From Rufibacter immobilis (GTDB lineage: Bacteria; Bacteroidota; Bacteroidia; Cytophagales; Hymenobacteraceae), in assembly GCF_003721565.1 (NCBI RefSeq), contig NZ_RJJE01000017.1:544626-608625 (forward strand): 64,000 nt of DNA. The letters are read 5' to 3'. The notes beneath the pieces were generated by a model. The model saw nothing but the letters and a program-made list of their open reading frames with translations, did not search any database and had not been told where the DNA came from. Position numbers and translations under genes: made by a program. This document shows, one piece after another, positions 1 through 8,243 of this stretch (position 1 is the stretch's first letter; each line of letters opens with the position of its first letter).

Positions 1-414
1 GGAGGAGTTAAACTGCAAATACCCTAGCCAAGCCAAACCAGCGGCCAACACAAAGGCTGCGGCGTACTTGTATAGGGTATTCCACGGGAAGTGTGAAGCT
101 TCTTGCGGGGCTGGTTCTGTGGCGGCTGTATTAGCCTGATGGATAGGAATCACTTTGCTGGTTGGGGTAATCTCTGCTTTGGCGCAGAACTTGCTCCAGG
201 CAGCCTCTACATTGGGTTCAAAGGTATGGTTCTGTTCCTCGCCTACCTCGTCCCAAACCTCTAGTGCGTTGGCCCATTGCTGGGAGTGGGAGTCATTCTC
301 ATTTAACCAGGCGGTAAAAGTCTGCTGCTCTGAATCTGAAAGTTCCCCCCGAAGTGCCTTCGCCATTAAAACCCATTCTGGGCCCTCATGGGTTTCAAGT
401 ATCGGTTTTGTCAT
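1..414 (-). CDS. FecR-family anti-sigma factor (partial, N-terminal part)
   Basis: The minus strand is open from an ATG at 412-414 to the window edge, giving 138 codons with the C-terminus missing. The N-terminus (MTKPILETHEGPEWVLMAK) and the following W-rich helical segment (TAWLNENDSHSQQWANALEVW) look like the DUF4880/FecR cytoplasmic domain that binds an ECF sigma factor. A hydrophobic stretch near residues 117-135 (YAAAFVLAAGLAWLGYLQF) would be the single membrane span before the periplasmic FecR domain. It lies 71 bp downstream of the ECF sigma gene on the same strand, the usual sigma/anti-sigma order for control of TonB-dependent uptake in Bacteroidetes. The regulated receptor would lie outside the window. 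Confidence 0.85.
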   Translation of the reverse strand, partial: MTKPILETHEGPEWVLMAKALRGELSDSEQQTFTAWLNENDSHSQQWANALEVWDEVGEEQNHTFEPNVEAAWSKFCAKAEITPTSKVIPIHQANTAATEPAPQEASHFPWNTLYKYAAAFVLAAGLAWLGYLQFNSS

Positions 415-485
415 GTTTGTTGGTGTCGTGGTATATAAGTGACAAATAATAAGGTTATTACCCCTATGTCTGCCTCAAGAAAATG

Positions 486-1097
486 TTAAAGTAATGTTAA
501 TATTTGGCTGGCCTCTGATAAATGCAGTAAGAATGAGGAAGTTAAGCACAGTAACAGTAAGTGTTCCCGTAAGATCTTGAGAGCCTTTCCCATTTGGTTT
601 TCAACCGTTTTAGGAGAAAGTTGAAGCGTATCTGCTATTTCTTTGTAGGTGAGTTCCTCAAAACGGCTCATCTCAAAAATAAGTCGGCACTGGGGTGGTA
701 ACGCCGCCAAGGCCTGTTGAATTCTAGCCTCCATCTCTGTGCCTGCCAGCAGTTCCATAGTGGTGTTGGCTGAGAGGGAAGATTCAAAAGCAGTGGTGTC
801 TTCTGCCAGTACCAACCGCTTCTGCTTCTCAAGGTAGTTAAGGGCTTGGTTGGTGACCGAACGGACTAAGTAGGCTTTATAGGAAGTACTAATTTCCAAT
901 ACTTCCCGGTTTTGCCAGATTTTGCAGAAAACTTCCTGTACCAAATCTTCGGCGGCTTCCGTGTCTTTGGTAAAACGCACAGCCGTTCGGCACAGAAGAG
1001 CGTAGTACTGCTTAAACAACGTTTCCATAAAAAGGGACTCGTTCGTTTTGAGCAGGGAATGCAATTCCTGGTCTTGGGTAAGTAAAGGTGTACCCAT
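486..1097 (-). CDS. ECF sigma-70 factor (Bacteroidetes FecI-like)
   Basis: A 203-residue RNA polymerase sigma factor. Region 2 is visible as LFKQYYALLCRTAVRFTKD and AEDLVQEVFCKIWQNR. Region 4 is visible as ALAALPPQCRLIFEMSR followed by the helix-turn-helix LTYKEIADTLQLSPKTVENQ. The C-terminus is a hydrophobic tail (HLLLLCLTSSFLLHL), seen in many Bacteroidetes ECF factors. The frame extends upstream to 1145, but a TATCTTTG -7 box at 1120-1127 would start transcription near 1113, so the ATG at 1097 (MGTPLL) is preferred. The adjacent FecR gene is its probable anti-sigma factor. Confidence 0.9.
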   Translation of the reverse strand: MGTPLLTQDQELHSLLKTNESLFMETLFKQYYALLCRTAVRFTKDTEAAEDLVQEVFCKIWQNREVLEISTSYKAYLVRSVTNQALNYLEKQKRLVLAEDTTAFESSLSANTTMELLAGTEMEARIQQALAALPPQCRLIFEMSRFEELTYKEIADTLQLSPKTVENQMGKALKILREHLLLLCLTSSFLLHLSEASQILTLL

Positions 1098-1119
1098 TAT
1101 CGTAAAATTAAGTGTAATG

Positions 1120-1127
1120 CAAAGATA
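1120..1127 (-). promoter_or_regulatory. -7 box of ECF sigma promoter
   Basis: TATCTTTG on the minus strand matches the Bacteroidetes -7 consensus TAnnTTTG, 22 bases upstream of the chosen ATG. No clear -33 TTG is visible at the usual spacing. Confidence 0.45.
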
Positions 1128-1244
1128 GAAGAAGCTGAATGGCATCCTATATTTCGGCCTAAAATCAAAGCTGAGGTAGGGCTTAATTACTTAATTTTGA
1201 TTAACTAGAACCCAAATATCCCTTTGAAAAGGACAGACGTTCCT

Positions 1245-2564
1245 ATGACCCAACATTTTCCTAAAAATGACCCTAAAGTGATGAGAGCCTGGTGCTTTTA
1301 TGACTGGGCCAATTCTGTTTATTCCCTTGTAATTACCACCGCCATTTTCCCCATCTATTATGATGCCCTCACCAAAGGGGAGAACGGGGGCATCGTGAGC
1401 TTTTTTGGGCTGAATATTACCGCCTCTGTGCTGTACAGTTATGCATTGACGGGAGCTTTCCTAACCATTGCTTTTCTGAGTCCCTTGCTCACGGCCATCG
1501 CCGATTACGGGGGCAACAAAAAGACGTTTATGCGTTTCTTCTGTTACATGGGTTCTTCGGCGTGTATGGGGCTCTTCTTCTTCACGGAGCAGACTTTTTC
1601 CATTTCTGTGCTGCTGTTCATGGTGGCTGCCATCGGCTTTAGTGGGAGTATCGTCTTCTACAATGCCTATCTACCGGAGATAGCCACCGAGGACCAATTT
1701 GACCGGCTGAGCGCCCGCGGTTTCTCCTTAGGCTACATTGGCAGCATGATCCTGCTCATTCTCTCATTGTGTCTGGTGTTGTTTCCTGAGGTGGTGGGCA
1801 TTGAGGACAAAGGCCTCCCCGCGCGTATCTCTTTCCTCATGACGGGGCTGTGGTGGTTTGGTTTCTCCCAGTATTCTTTTGCGTATTTACCAGACAATGC
1901 AAACGGCACCGCCGAAGGGAAGGAAGACAAAAGCTATCTCCTGAATGGTTTCAAGGAGTTGGGGAGGGTTTTCCGGATGCTGAAGGGGCTTCCGCTGCTC
2001 AAGCGCTTTCTGCTGGCTTTTTTCTTCTATAACATGGGCGTACAGACGGTGATGTACATGGCCTCACTGTTCGGGTCTAAGGAATTAAACCTCCCGGAGA
2101 CTGCTTTGATTACGGTGCTACTGATTATCCAGGGGGTAGCCATAGGCGGGGCATACTTCTTTGCCTGGCTCTCCGGAAAAGTTGGAAACACCATGGCCTT
2201 GGTGTGGGCGGTGCTGGTGTGGGTAGGCATTACCGTAGGCGCGTATTTTGTGACTACCGGAAACCAGTATTATGTGCTGGCTTTTGTGGTGGGAGCGGTG
2301 ATGGGCGGGGTGCAGTCGCTTTCCCGTTCTACCTACAGCAAACTGCTACCCGAAACCACGGACCATGCTTCCTTCTTCAGCTTTTATGACATCTGTGACA
2401 AAGTTGGCTTGGCCCTTGGCACGCTGGCGTTTGGGGCAACCGAACAGTTCTTCGGGTCAATGCGGAACAGCATTCTAGCGCTACTGGTCTTCTTCGTGAT
2501 TGGGTTGGTCTTCCTTTTCACCATCAGGACCCGCAAACTGGCCCCGGTTGAGCCGGTGGCTTAG
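1245..2564 (+). CDS. MFS transporter, UMF1/Atg22-like family
   Basis: A 439-residue polytopic membrane protein with about 12 hydrophobic segments. The N-terminal signature VMRAWCFYDWANSVYSLVI is typical of the UMF1 (Atg22-like) branch of the major facilitator superfamily, whose substrates in bacteria are mostly unknown. A second landmark is GGVQSLSRSTYSKLLPE near residue 357, also typical of the family. The frame is open from a TTG at 1224; the ATG at 1245 fits the family N-terminus better. It is a single gene, transcribed divergently from the sigma factor and ending in a strong shared hairpin terminator. Confidence 0.88.
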   Translation: MTQHFPKNDPKVMRAWCFYDWANSVYSLVITTAIFPIYYDALTKGENGGIVSFFGLNITASVLYSYALTGAFLTIAFLSPLLTAIADYGGNKKTFMRFFCYMGSSACMGLFFFTEQTFSISVLLFMVAAIGFSGSIVFYNAYLPEIATEDQFDRLSARGFSLGYIGSMILLILSLCLVLFPEVVGIEDKGLPARISFLMTGLWWFGFSQYSFAYLPDNANGTAEGKEDKSYLLNGFKELGRVFRMLKGLPLLKRFLLAFFFYNMGVQTVMYMASLFGSKELNLPETALITVLLIIQGVAIGGAYFFAWLSGKVGNTMALVWAVLVWVGITVGAYFVTTGNQYYVLAFVVGAVMGGVQSLSRSTYSKLLPETTDHASFFSFYDICDKVGLALGTLAFGATEQFFGSMRNSILALLVFFVIGLVFLFTIRTRKLAPVEPVA

Positions 2565-2580
2565 GTACAATTTTTATAAA

Positions 2581-2620
2581 AACAGCGGGGGCATCCAAAT
2601 TAATGGATGCCCCCGCTGTT
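2581..2620. terminator. Bidirectional hairpin terminator
   Basis: A perfect 17-bp stem (AACAGCGGGGGCATCCA and its complement) with an AATTAA loop, flanked by A/T-rich sequence. It lies between the convergent UMF1 transporter and amidohydrolase genes. Confidence 0.8.
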
Positions 2621-2623
2621 TTA

Positions 2624-2654
2624 GGCCTAATTTCAGAAAAACAGCCCCTAAATG
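2624..2654 (-). repeat. Degenerate half copy of the dispersed palindrome
   Basis: Reads GCCTAATTTCAGAAAAACAG then CCCCTAAATGC, matching one arm of the window-wide palindrome family with one change (AAATGC for AAACGC). It abuts the stop codon of the amidohydrolase gene. Confidence 0.7.
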
Positions 2655-4307
2655 CTATTTGGCGACGTAGACTTTCTCTCCGTTCAGGTACGTGCTTACT
2701 ACTTTCACGTCTCTGATGGCTTCAGGCTTTATGATCATGATGTCCTGCTCCAGGATCACAAAATCAGCCATTTTACCGGGTTCAATGCTGCCTTTCTGCT
2801 TTTCCTCAAAATTGGCGTAGGCCGCCCAGATAGTGGTGCCGCGTAAAGCTTCTTCGCGGGTGAGGGCGTTCTCCATCTGGAATCCCCCATCAGGATAGTT
2901 CTTGGCATCCTGGCGGGCAATAGCCGCATGGAAACCGTAGAGCGGATTGATGTGCTCCACCGGGAAATCTGAGCCCAACGGAATCATGTTATTCTGCTGT
3001 AACAGTGCTTTGAAAGCATACGCATGTTTTACCCGGTCAAGCCCCAGGCGTTCGCTGGCCCAGTACATGTCTGAGGTGGCGTGGGTAGGCTGCACCGATG
3101 GCAAAATGCTGTACTTCCCGAACAGCGGCACATCCTGCGGGTTCACCACCTGGGCGTGTTCTATGCGCCAGCGCCGGTCATTTTTGCCTTTGAGCAGGTT
3201 GCCGTAGATCTGGAGAATCACTCGGTTGGCAGAGTCTCCAATGGCATGGGTGTTCATCTGGAAGTTATGCTCATACAACTCCGCGGCCAGGTCTTTGTAC
3301 TCCTGCACCGTCTCCAGCAGGAAACCCGTTTCATTTGGCCGGTCTGAGTAGGGGTGAAGCAGGCACGCGCCCCTTGAGCCCAAGGCACCATCGCCATACA
3401 CTTTGAAGGATCTAATGTTTAGCCGATCAGTGGTATAAGGACCGTTCTTGAAGTAATGGCTCTTGTTCTCAGGTGTAGGGCTGAGCATGGCGTACACACG
3501 CACGCGCAACTCCTCCTTTTTCTGCAGGGAGTCCAGCAGGTTCACCGAGCTTTTGGGCAAACCGGCGTCTACCACGGTGGTAATCCCCACCGCGAACAGG
3601 TTTTGCTCTGCCTGTTTCAGCGCTTCGGTCATTTCTTTCGCCGAAGGTGCCGGGATCTTACTGAATACCTGATCACCCGCTTTGTCTACCAGAATGCCGG
3701 TGGGCTGACCGTTTTTCACTTCCACCAGGCCACCGTTCACCTTGGTTTGGGCCGTGATGCCTGACAGGTCAAGGGCTTTCTGGTTCACGAGATAGGCATG
3801 GCCGTCTACCCGTTCAATCACCACCGGGGTGTCTGGAAAGAGTTGGTCCAAGGTGTCTTTCGTGGGGAACTGCTTTACCTGCCAGTCGTTCTGGTCCCAG
3901 CCCCGGCCAACCAGCCACGTCACTTCTGGGTGCTTCTGGCGGTGCGTTTGCAGGCGCTGCACTACCTCGGCAAAGGAATTAGTGCCCACCAGATTGGCTT
4001 CCCGCAGGCCGGTAGCATACCCGTAGAAGTGCGCATGGGCATCAATGAGGCCCGGGTAAACGGGTTTGCCTTGGGCATCTACTTTCTGGGCGGCTTTGTA
4101 TTTCTTCCGGAGTGCCTCAGAGGTGCCCACTTCCAGGATTTTTCCGTCTGCCACCGCAAAGGCCTCGGCTTTCTCAAACTGAGGATTAACCGTGTAAACA
4201 GTAGCGTTGTATACCAACAGATCTGCTTTTGTGCCCTGGCTACAGGAGGAGAGGAGCGACAGAGACACCAGCGCCGACAGCCCCAGAGAACCCCACTTTT
4301 TAGTCAT
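2655..4307 (-). CDS. Amidohydrolase, YtcJ-like (Amidohydro_3) lipoprotein
   Basis: A 550-residue metal-dependent hydrolase of the amidohydrolase superfamily. A lipoprotein signal (SALVSLSLLSSCSQG) places it in the envelope. The metal-binding landmarks are DAHAHFYG near residue 90, NTHAIGDSANR, RIEHAQVV and LGSDFPVEHINP. The long insert and the final VKVVSTYLNGEKVY are typical of YtcJ-like enzymes, whose substrates are usually unknown. It overlaps the end of the upstream AMP nucleosidase gene by 8 bp, so the two are probably co-transcribed. A catabolic or salvage role is inference only. Confidence 0.88.
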   Translation of the reverse strand: MTKKWGSLGLSALVSLSLLSSCSQGTKADLLVYNATVYTVNPQFEKAEAFAVADGKILEVGTSEALRKKYKAAQKVDAQGKPVYPGLIDAHAHFYGYATGLREANLVGTNSFAEVVQRLQTHRQKHPEVTWLVGRGWDQNDWQVKQFPTKDTLDQLFPDTPVVIERVDGHAYLVNQKALDLSGITAQTKVNGGLVEVKNGQPTGILVDKAGDQVFSKIPAPSAKEMTEALKQAEQNLFAVGITTVVDAGLPKSSVNLLDSLQKKEELRVRVYAMLSPTPENKSHYFKNGPYTTDRLNIRSFKVYGDGALGSRGACLLHPYSDRPNETGFLLETVQEYKDLAAELYEHNFQMNTHAIGDSANRVILQIYGNLLKGKNDRRWRIEHAQVVNPQDVPLFGKYSILPSVQPTHATSDMYWASERLGLDRVKHAYAFKALLQQNNMIPLGSDFPVEHINPLYGFHAAIARQDAKNYPDGGFQMENALTREEALRGTTIWAAYANFEEKQKGSIEPGKMADFVILEQDIMIIKPEAIRDVKVVSTYLNGEKVYVAK

Positions 4308-5070
4308 AGCGCAGGTGTTTTACAGATTCACCGGAGTCACGCAGTTCCAGCAAGGCGTCAATGCCTATCTGTAAATGCTTGGTCACGAAATCTGCGGTGA
4401 TGCGGAGGTCACTTTCGGCGGTTTTCACGCCGTCTGGGGTCATGGGGTTGTCAGAAACCAGCAAGAGCGCACCGTGCGGGATATCATTCATAAAACCTAC
4501 CACAAAGATGGTGGCGGTTTCCATGTCTACTCCCAGGGCTCTGATGGAGCGCAAATATTCCTTAAAATCCTCGTCATGTTCCCAAACGCGGCGGTTGGTG
4601 GTGTACACGGTACCGGTCCAGTAATCCATTTCGTGTTTCTTGATCATGGAAGAGACCGCCCGCTGCAGGCGGAAAGAAGGCAGGGCCGGAATTTCCGGTG
4701 GAAGGTAATCGTCTGAGGTTCCTTCCCCTCTGATGGCGGCAATGGGAAGAATGAGATCACCCAGCTTTGATTTCTTCAGGCCACCGCATTTGCCCAGGAA
4801 CAAAGCAGCTTTGGGTTTCACGGCAGAAAGCAGGTCCATCACCGTGGCGGCCATGGCGCTCCCCATCCCGAAGTTGATGATGGTGATGTTCTCTGCGGTA
4901 GCGGTTTGCATGGGCTTGTCGGTGCCTTTGATCTCTACCCCGAAGTGATCGGCGAACATGACCACGTAGTTGATGAAGTTGGTGAGCAGGATGTACTCCC
5001 CAAATTCATTTAGAGGACGGCCCGTGTAGCGAGGGAGCCAGTTCTCTACAATCTCCTTTTTGGTTTTCAT
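4300..5070 (-). CDS. amn: AMP nucleosidase
   Basis: A 256-residue protein of the phosphorylase/nucleosidase (PNP_UDP_1) fold, the short AMP nucleosidase found in Bacteroidetes that cleaves AMP to adenine and ribose 5-phosphate. Diagnostic segments are NFGMGSAMAATVMDLL, LFLGKCGGLKKSKLGDLI, the EGTSDDYLP loop, and GVDMETATIF, which supplies the ribose-binding glutamate. The frame extends to a TTG at 5088; the ATG at 5070 (MKTKKEIVENW) is preferred. It is the first gene of a two-gene unit with the amidohydrolase, overlapping it by 8 bp. Confidence 0.87.
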   Translation of the reverse strand: MKTKKEIVENWLPRYTGRPLNEFGEYILLTNFINYVVMFADHFGVEIKGTDKPMQTATAENITIINFGMGSAMAATVMDLLSAVKPKAALFLGKCGGLKKSKLGDLILPIAAIRGEGTSDDYLPPEIPALPSFRLQRAVSSMIKKHEMDYWTGTVYTTNRRVWEHDEDFKEYLRSIRALGVDMETATIFVVGFMNDIPHGALLLVSDNPMTPDGVKTAESDLRITADFVTKHLQIGIDALLELRDSGESVKHLRYD

Positions 5071-5089
5071 AATTTTACTTTTGATCAAA

Positions 5090-5112
5090 TTTCAGAAAAA
5101 CGGCCGCTAAAC
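5090..5112 (-). repeat. Half copy of dispersed palindrome
   Basis: TTTCAGAAAAACGGCCGCTA followed by AAC, one arm of the palindrome family. It lies in the divergent gap between the AMP nucleosidase and HsdR_N genes. Confidence 0.6.
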
Positions 5113-5134
5113 AGCATTGCTGCCACCAAACCGC

Positions 5135-5142
5135 TATTTTTG
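5135..5142 (+). promoter_or_regulatory. -7 box very close to the start codon
   Basis: TATTTTTG matches TAnnTTTG and ends only 4 bases before the ATG at 5147. A TTG lies 15 bases upstream, shorter than the usual 19-20. If used, the transcript would have almost no leader. Confidence 0.4.
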
Positions 5143-5146
5143 GGCA

Positions 5147-5602
5147 ATGGAACAACTTTCTCTGCCCGCATATTCCCACAAACTTAAGGATTCTGAAGGG
5201 AAAACATTTATTCTGGACCAGGTAAGGCGCAAATATGTAGTGTTAACCCCAGAGGAATGGGTGCGGCAGCATGTGATCCATTTTCTACACCAGTACCTAG
5301 GTTATCCGCTTTCGCTCATGAGTGTGGAAAGGGGCACCAAGTACAACGCGCTGCAGAAACGCACCGACCTTAGAATCTATACCACCGCCGGGTCTCCGCT
5401 TCTGTTGGTGGAGTGCAAGGCCGCCCACGTGCCTATTACGGATGCTACCGTACGGCAGGTTGCCGTGTACAACCAAACGGTTGCCGCACCTTATTTAATG
5501 GTAAGCAATGGCCTGCAACATTACTGTTGGCACGTGAACCCGCAGAGTAAGCAGATAACTCCTATCTCAGTTTTGCCTTCTTTTTCAGAAATTAGCCTCT
5601 AA
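5147..5602 (+). CDS. Type I restriction enzyme R N-terminal domain protein (HSDR_N_2)
   Basis: A 151-residue stand-alone PD-(D/E)XK nuclease-like domain of the HsdR N-terminal type. The nuclease core is visible as RTDLRIYTTAG (Asp) followed by LLLVECKAAHVPI (E-C-K), then TVRQVAVYNQ. There is no helicase part and no hsdM or hsdS gene nearby, so it is not a restriction system here. Such solo proteins are common in Bacteroidetes and their job is unknown. The ATG at 5147 is chosen over a TTG at 5117 because of the promoter position. The last codons and the TAA stop lie inside a half copy of the dispersed palindrome. Confidence 0.8.
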   Translation: MEQLSLPAYSHKLKDSEGKTFILDQVRRKYVVLTPEEWVRQHVIHFLHQYLGYPLSLMSVERGTKYNALQKRTDLRIYTTAGSPLLLVECKAAHVPITDATVRQVAVYNQTVAAPYLMVSNGLQHYCWHVNPQSKQITPISVLPSFSEISL

Positions 5603-5606
5603 ACGC
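5581..5606 (-). repeat. Half palindrome that supplies a stop codon
   Basis: TTTTTCAGAAATTAGCCTCT followed by AAACGC matches one arm of the dispersed family. The gene upstream reads into it and stops at its CTAAACGC, so the final residues (FSEISL) derive from the repeat. Confidence 0.65.
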
Positions 5607-5657
5607 AAATTAATGTTGTTCAAAGAACTCATAGCTGAACGGTTTTTGTAGAATGTG

Positions 5658-5710
5658 CTATAAAAAGAAAGGCCTCCTGTTACTGGAACAGGAGGCCTTT
5701 CTTTTTATAG
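5658..5710. terminator. Bidirectional terminator, perfect 24-bp stem
   Basis: Two 24-base arms (5658-5681 and 5687-5710; CTATAAAAAGAAAGGCCTCC...) are perfectly complementary around the loop ACTGG. It lies between the convergent HsdR_N and alanine dehydrogenase genes. The AAAAAGAAA/TTTCTTTTT segments give a U-rich tail on either strand. Confidence 0.88.
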
Positions 5711-5716
5711 GGCAAA

Positions 5717-6832
5717 CTAAGCTAATACTTCCGCTACGTCTGTCAATGGAAGGTTGAAGGCTTCAGCAACACCTGGATACACCACTTTGCCGTCTACCAC
5801 GTTCAAGCCAAGCTTCAGCTCGTCGCGCTCAATGCAGGCTTGTTTCCAGCCTTTGTTGGCCAGTAATAGAGCGTAAGGCAATGTGGCATTAGTCAGCGCA
5901 AGGGTAGAGGTGTAAGGTACCGCACCTGGCATGTTGGCTACGCAGTAGTGTACCACATCATCAATGATGAACGTTGGGTTCTCGTGCGTGGTTGGTTTAC
6001 AGGTTTCAATGCAACCGCCTTGGTCAACGGCAACGTCTACCAACACCGTACCTGCCTTCATGTCTTTCAACATGTCGCGGGTGATGAGGTGAGGAGCTTT
6101 GGCACCTGGTATCAGTACCGCACCAATAATAAGATCAGCGGTTTTAATGGCCGCCTTGATATTGTAGTGGTTAGACATGACCGTAGTCACGTTGGCTGGC
6201 ATGATATCATCCAACTCGCGCAGACGCTTCAGGCTGATGTCCATGATGGTCACATTGGCCCCGAAACCAGCCGCGATTTTAGCTGCTTGGGTACCCACAA
6301 TACCACCACCTAAGATTAATACATTGGCTGGTTGTACGCCTGGTACGCCACCTAACAGAATTCCGCGTCCTTTCAAGGGTTTCTCCAGATACTTGGCACC
6401 TTCCTGCGGAGCCATACGGCCTGCTACTTCACTCATAGGAACCAGCAAAGGCAGAGAGCGGTCTTTCAGCTCAACGGTTTCATAGGCAAGGCAAGTGGCT
6501 TTGCGTTCAATCATAGCGCGAGTAAGCGGCTCATAAGAAGCAAAGTGGAAATAGGTGAATAATAATTGGCCTTCCTTGATAAGGCTATATTCCTGCTCAA
6601 TCGGCTCTTTTACTTTTACGATCATGTCGGCGATGCCGTACACTTCTTCAATGGTAGGAAGAACGGTAGCGCCGGCAGAACGGTACTCCTCGTCCTGGAA
6701 GCCACTGCCTTCACCGGCGGTAGCCTGTACATAGACCGTGTGCCCGTTCTTTACAAATTCCGCCACGCCTCCGGGGGTAAGGGCCACGCGGTTTTCGTTG
6801 TTTTTTATCTCCTTTGGAAGACCAATAATCAT
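5717..6832 (-). CDS. ald: Alanine dehydrogenase
   Basis: A 371-residue NAD-dependent L-alanine dehydrogenase, reversibly converting alanine to pyruvate and ammonia. The N-terminus [20 protein letters not shown] is diagnostic. It also carries [10 protein letters not shown], the YFHFA substrate loop, the nucleotide-binding [20 protein letters not shown], and the C-terminal [20 protein letters not shown]. Length matches the family norm of about 370. The frame extends to 6880, but the conserved N-terminus fixes the ATG at 6832. It is a single gene closed by the shared hairpin at 5658-5710. Confidence 0.95.
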   Translation of the reverse strand: MIIGLPKEIKNNENRVALTPGGVAEFVKNGHTVYVQATAGEGSGFQDEEYRSAGATVLPTIEEVYGIADMIVKVKEPIEQEYSLIKEGQLLFTYFHFASYEPLTRAMIERKATCLAYETVELKDRSLPLLVPMSEVAGRMAPQEGAKYLEKPLKGRGILLGGVPGVQPANVLILGGGIVGTQAAKIAAGFGANVTIMDISLKRLRELDDIMPANVTTVMSNHYNIKAAIKTADLIIGAVLIPGAKAPHLITRDMLKDMKAGTVLVDVAVDQGGCIETCKPTTHENPTFIIDDVVHYCVANMPGAVPYTSTLALTNATLPYALLLANKGWKQACIERDELKLGLNVVDGKVVYPGVAEAFNLPLTDVAEVLA

Positions 6833-6985
6833 TTTGCAGATTTTTATAGAGTGGTGAAAAAGTGCGTAAATATACACCAAGCTCCTATCAATATAGCAAC
6901 TTTTGAGGCTAATTAAATTAACGTTTGTTAGGAGATAGCCGTTTTAGGCACCTTTTTAGCAAATATCATCAGATTTGTTCCTCTT

Positions 6986-7084
6986 ATGAAATGTGTAGGA
7001 GCTACCTTGTTTATGCTGCTGTCTTGGAGTAACACTGATAGGGCTTCCTCTACTAGTGCTGTTTCTATTTTACTAATAAGCTAA
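6986..7084 (+). CDS. Possible small ORF, 32 residues
   Basis: In the 429-bp gap between ald and the DUF1573 gene an ATG at 6986 opens a 32-codon frame (MKCVGATLFMLLSWSNTDRA...), with a short hydrophobic start. It stops at 7084, three bases before a 14-bp hairpin. No ribosome-binding site is evident and no family is recognised. It may be chance, or the hairpin may serve the opposite strand. Confidence 0.2.
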   Translation: MKCVGATLFMLLSWSNTDRASSTSAVSILLIS

Positions 7085-7087
7085 AAT

Positions 7088-7119
7088 AGAAACGCCCTGC
7101 TTTGTAGCAGGGCGTTTCT
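7088..7119. terminator. Hairpin terminator
   Basis: AGAAACGCCCTGCT, loop TTGT, and its perfect complement (14 bp). The T-rich tail (ATTTTAG) is on the minus strand, so it could back up termination of the DUF1573 gene. Confidence 0.6.
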
Positions 7120-7201
7120 TAAGACTGAAGTAATAGTTTTACTAGTGTCGTTCTAAGTTTAAATTTATCGGCTGTATAATCTATTGATTATCAGTATTTA
7201 T

Positions 7202-7233
7202 AAATAAAAAAAGGCAGTAGCTGTGCCACTGCC
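7202..7233 (-). terminator. Intrinsic terminator of the DUF1573 gene
   Basis: On the minus strand GGCAGT and ACTGCC arms enclose a 9-base loop (with extra GC pairing) and are followed directly by TTTTTTTATTTA. It lies 28 bp past the stop codon at 7262. Confidence 0.75.
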
Positions 7234-7261
7234 ATTAGTACAAAATAAAACTATGAAAAAA

Positions 7262-8056
7262 CTATTTAAAAGGCACAGACGCCTTATTGATCTTTACGCT
7301 GCTTTGCTTTGCTAAGCTTTCTACCACTTTGGCCTTAAGAGTAAGGGTGGCGGCAGTACCTGTGATGTCGTTAGAAACTAAGGTTACTGTCTCAATTCTG
7401 TCCTGTAACACCTGCGGGCTGTAGATAAGTTCCAATTTTGCAGACTGACCTGCTTTTACCACAGATGGGCTCATTTTGTAAGCAATACAGTTGCAGGCGG
7501 CTTGTATACCTGTAATGTTTAGATCAGACTTCCCTGTGTTTTTCACAGTGAATTTGGCAGTGGCTTTCTGGCCTTTTTCTAATTTACCGAAATCAAAGGT
7601 GGTGCTGGTAAAATCCACTTTAGGGGAGTTGGCGATTTCTTCTGCAGACGCAGCCGGGGCGGGGGCAACAGCGGCAGATTTCTGCACTACTGTACCTTTG
7701 ATAAACAGAGAAATAGACTCTGGCTGACCGTTAGAAGTGACCGTTAAAGTTTTGTTAAAGGCCCCTGGGCGACCTGCACTGTTATAGCCCGCTTTCACTA
7801 CGCCGGTTTTACCTGGCAGAATGGCTTCTTTGGGCCACTCTGGGGTAGTACAGCCGCAGGAAGCCTGCACGTGTGAAATAGTTACCGGTTGGTTACCGGT
7901 ATTCTTGAATTTGAATTCGTAAATGGCTTGTACCCCTTCAGTTACGTTGCCAAAATCATGTAAGTCTTTCTCAAAAGTCAGCACGCCTTGTGCTGAGACC
8001 ATTCCTTGAGAGAGCACTACCAGTGCCAATGCCAGAAAAAGATAAATTTTTTTCAT
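7262..8056 (-). CDS. Secreted protein with two DUF1573 domains
   Basis: A 264-residue protein with a Sec signal peptide (MKKIYLFLALALVVLSQGMVSAQG). Two immunoglobulin-like DUF1573 repeats follow, at about residues 28-125 and 148-250. Each has the F-D-F/H-D-FG start (HDFGNVTEG, FDFGKLEKG) and a cysteine pair after the second strand (SCGCTTPEWP; ACNCIAYKM). A low-complexity Ala/Pro linker (AAVAPAPAASAEE) joins them. The family is abundant and uncharacterised in Bacteroidetes; a periplasmic or surface role is inferred. A one-domain relative lies at 25989-26438. Confidence 0.85.
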   Translation of the reverse strand: MKKIYLFLALALVVLSQGMVSAQGVLTFEKDLHDFGNVTEGVQAIYEFKFKNTGNQPVTISHVQASCGCTTPEWPKEAILPGKTGVVKAGYNSAGRPGAFNKTLTVTSNGQPESISLFIKGTVVQKSAAVAPAPAASAEEIANSPKVDFTSTTFDFGKLEKGQKATAKFTVKNTGKSDLNITGIQAACNCIAYKMSPSVVKAGQSAKLELIYSPQVLQDRIETVTLVSNDITGTAATLTLKAKVVESLAKQSSVKINKASVPFK

Positions 8057-8148
8057 AATTTTTAGATGATTTGCTTCGGTTTTGCTGCCTAGCTACAGGC
8101 AAAACAAAAATAGAAAAAATAAGTTCGGATAGCTACAAATATTGTGTA

Positions 8149-8178
8149 TTGCTTGCTAACGTATGTTAGTTAAATTTG
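8149..8178 (+). promoter_or_regulatory. Consensus Bacteroidetes promoter of the E1 dehydrogenase
   Basis: TTG at 8149-8151, 19 bases, then TAAATTTG at 8171-8178, an exact match to the Bacteroidetes sigma-ABfr consensus. A palindrome CTAACGTATGTTAG fills the spacer and could bind a regulator. The leader to the ATG at 8244 is about 60 bases. Confidence 0.7.
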
Positions 8179-8243
8179 AAAATGGCTGAAAACTTAGTTA
8201 GTTTTGGCTTTAAAAATCCTTTTAGGACCTTATAAAAGAACGC

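Noticed and set aside
155..442. A 95-codon plus-strand frame.
   Set aside because: It is the complement of the FecR-like gene, which has a recognisable domain on the minus strand.
5147..5602. A type I restriction system.
   Set aside because: Only an HsdR N-terminal domain is present, with no helicase part, hsdM or hsdS nearby.
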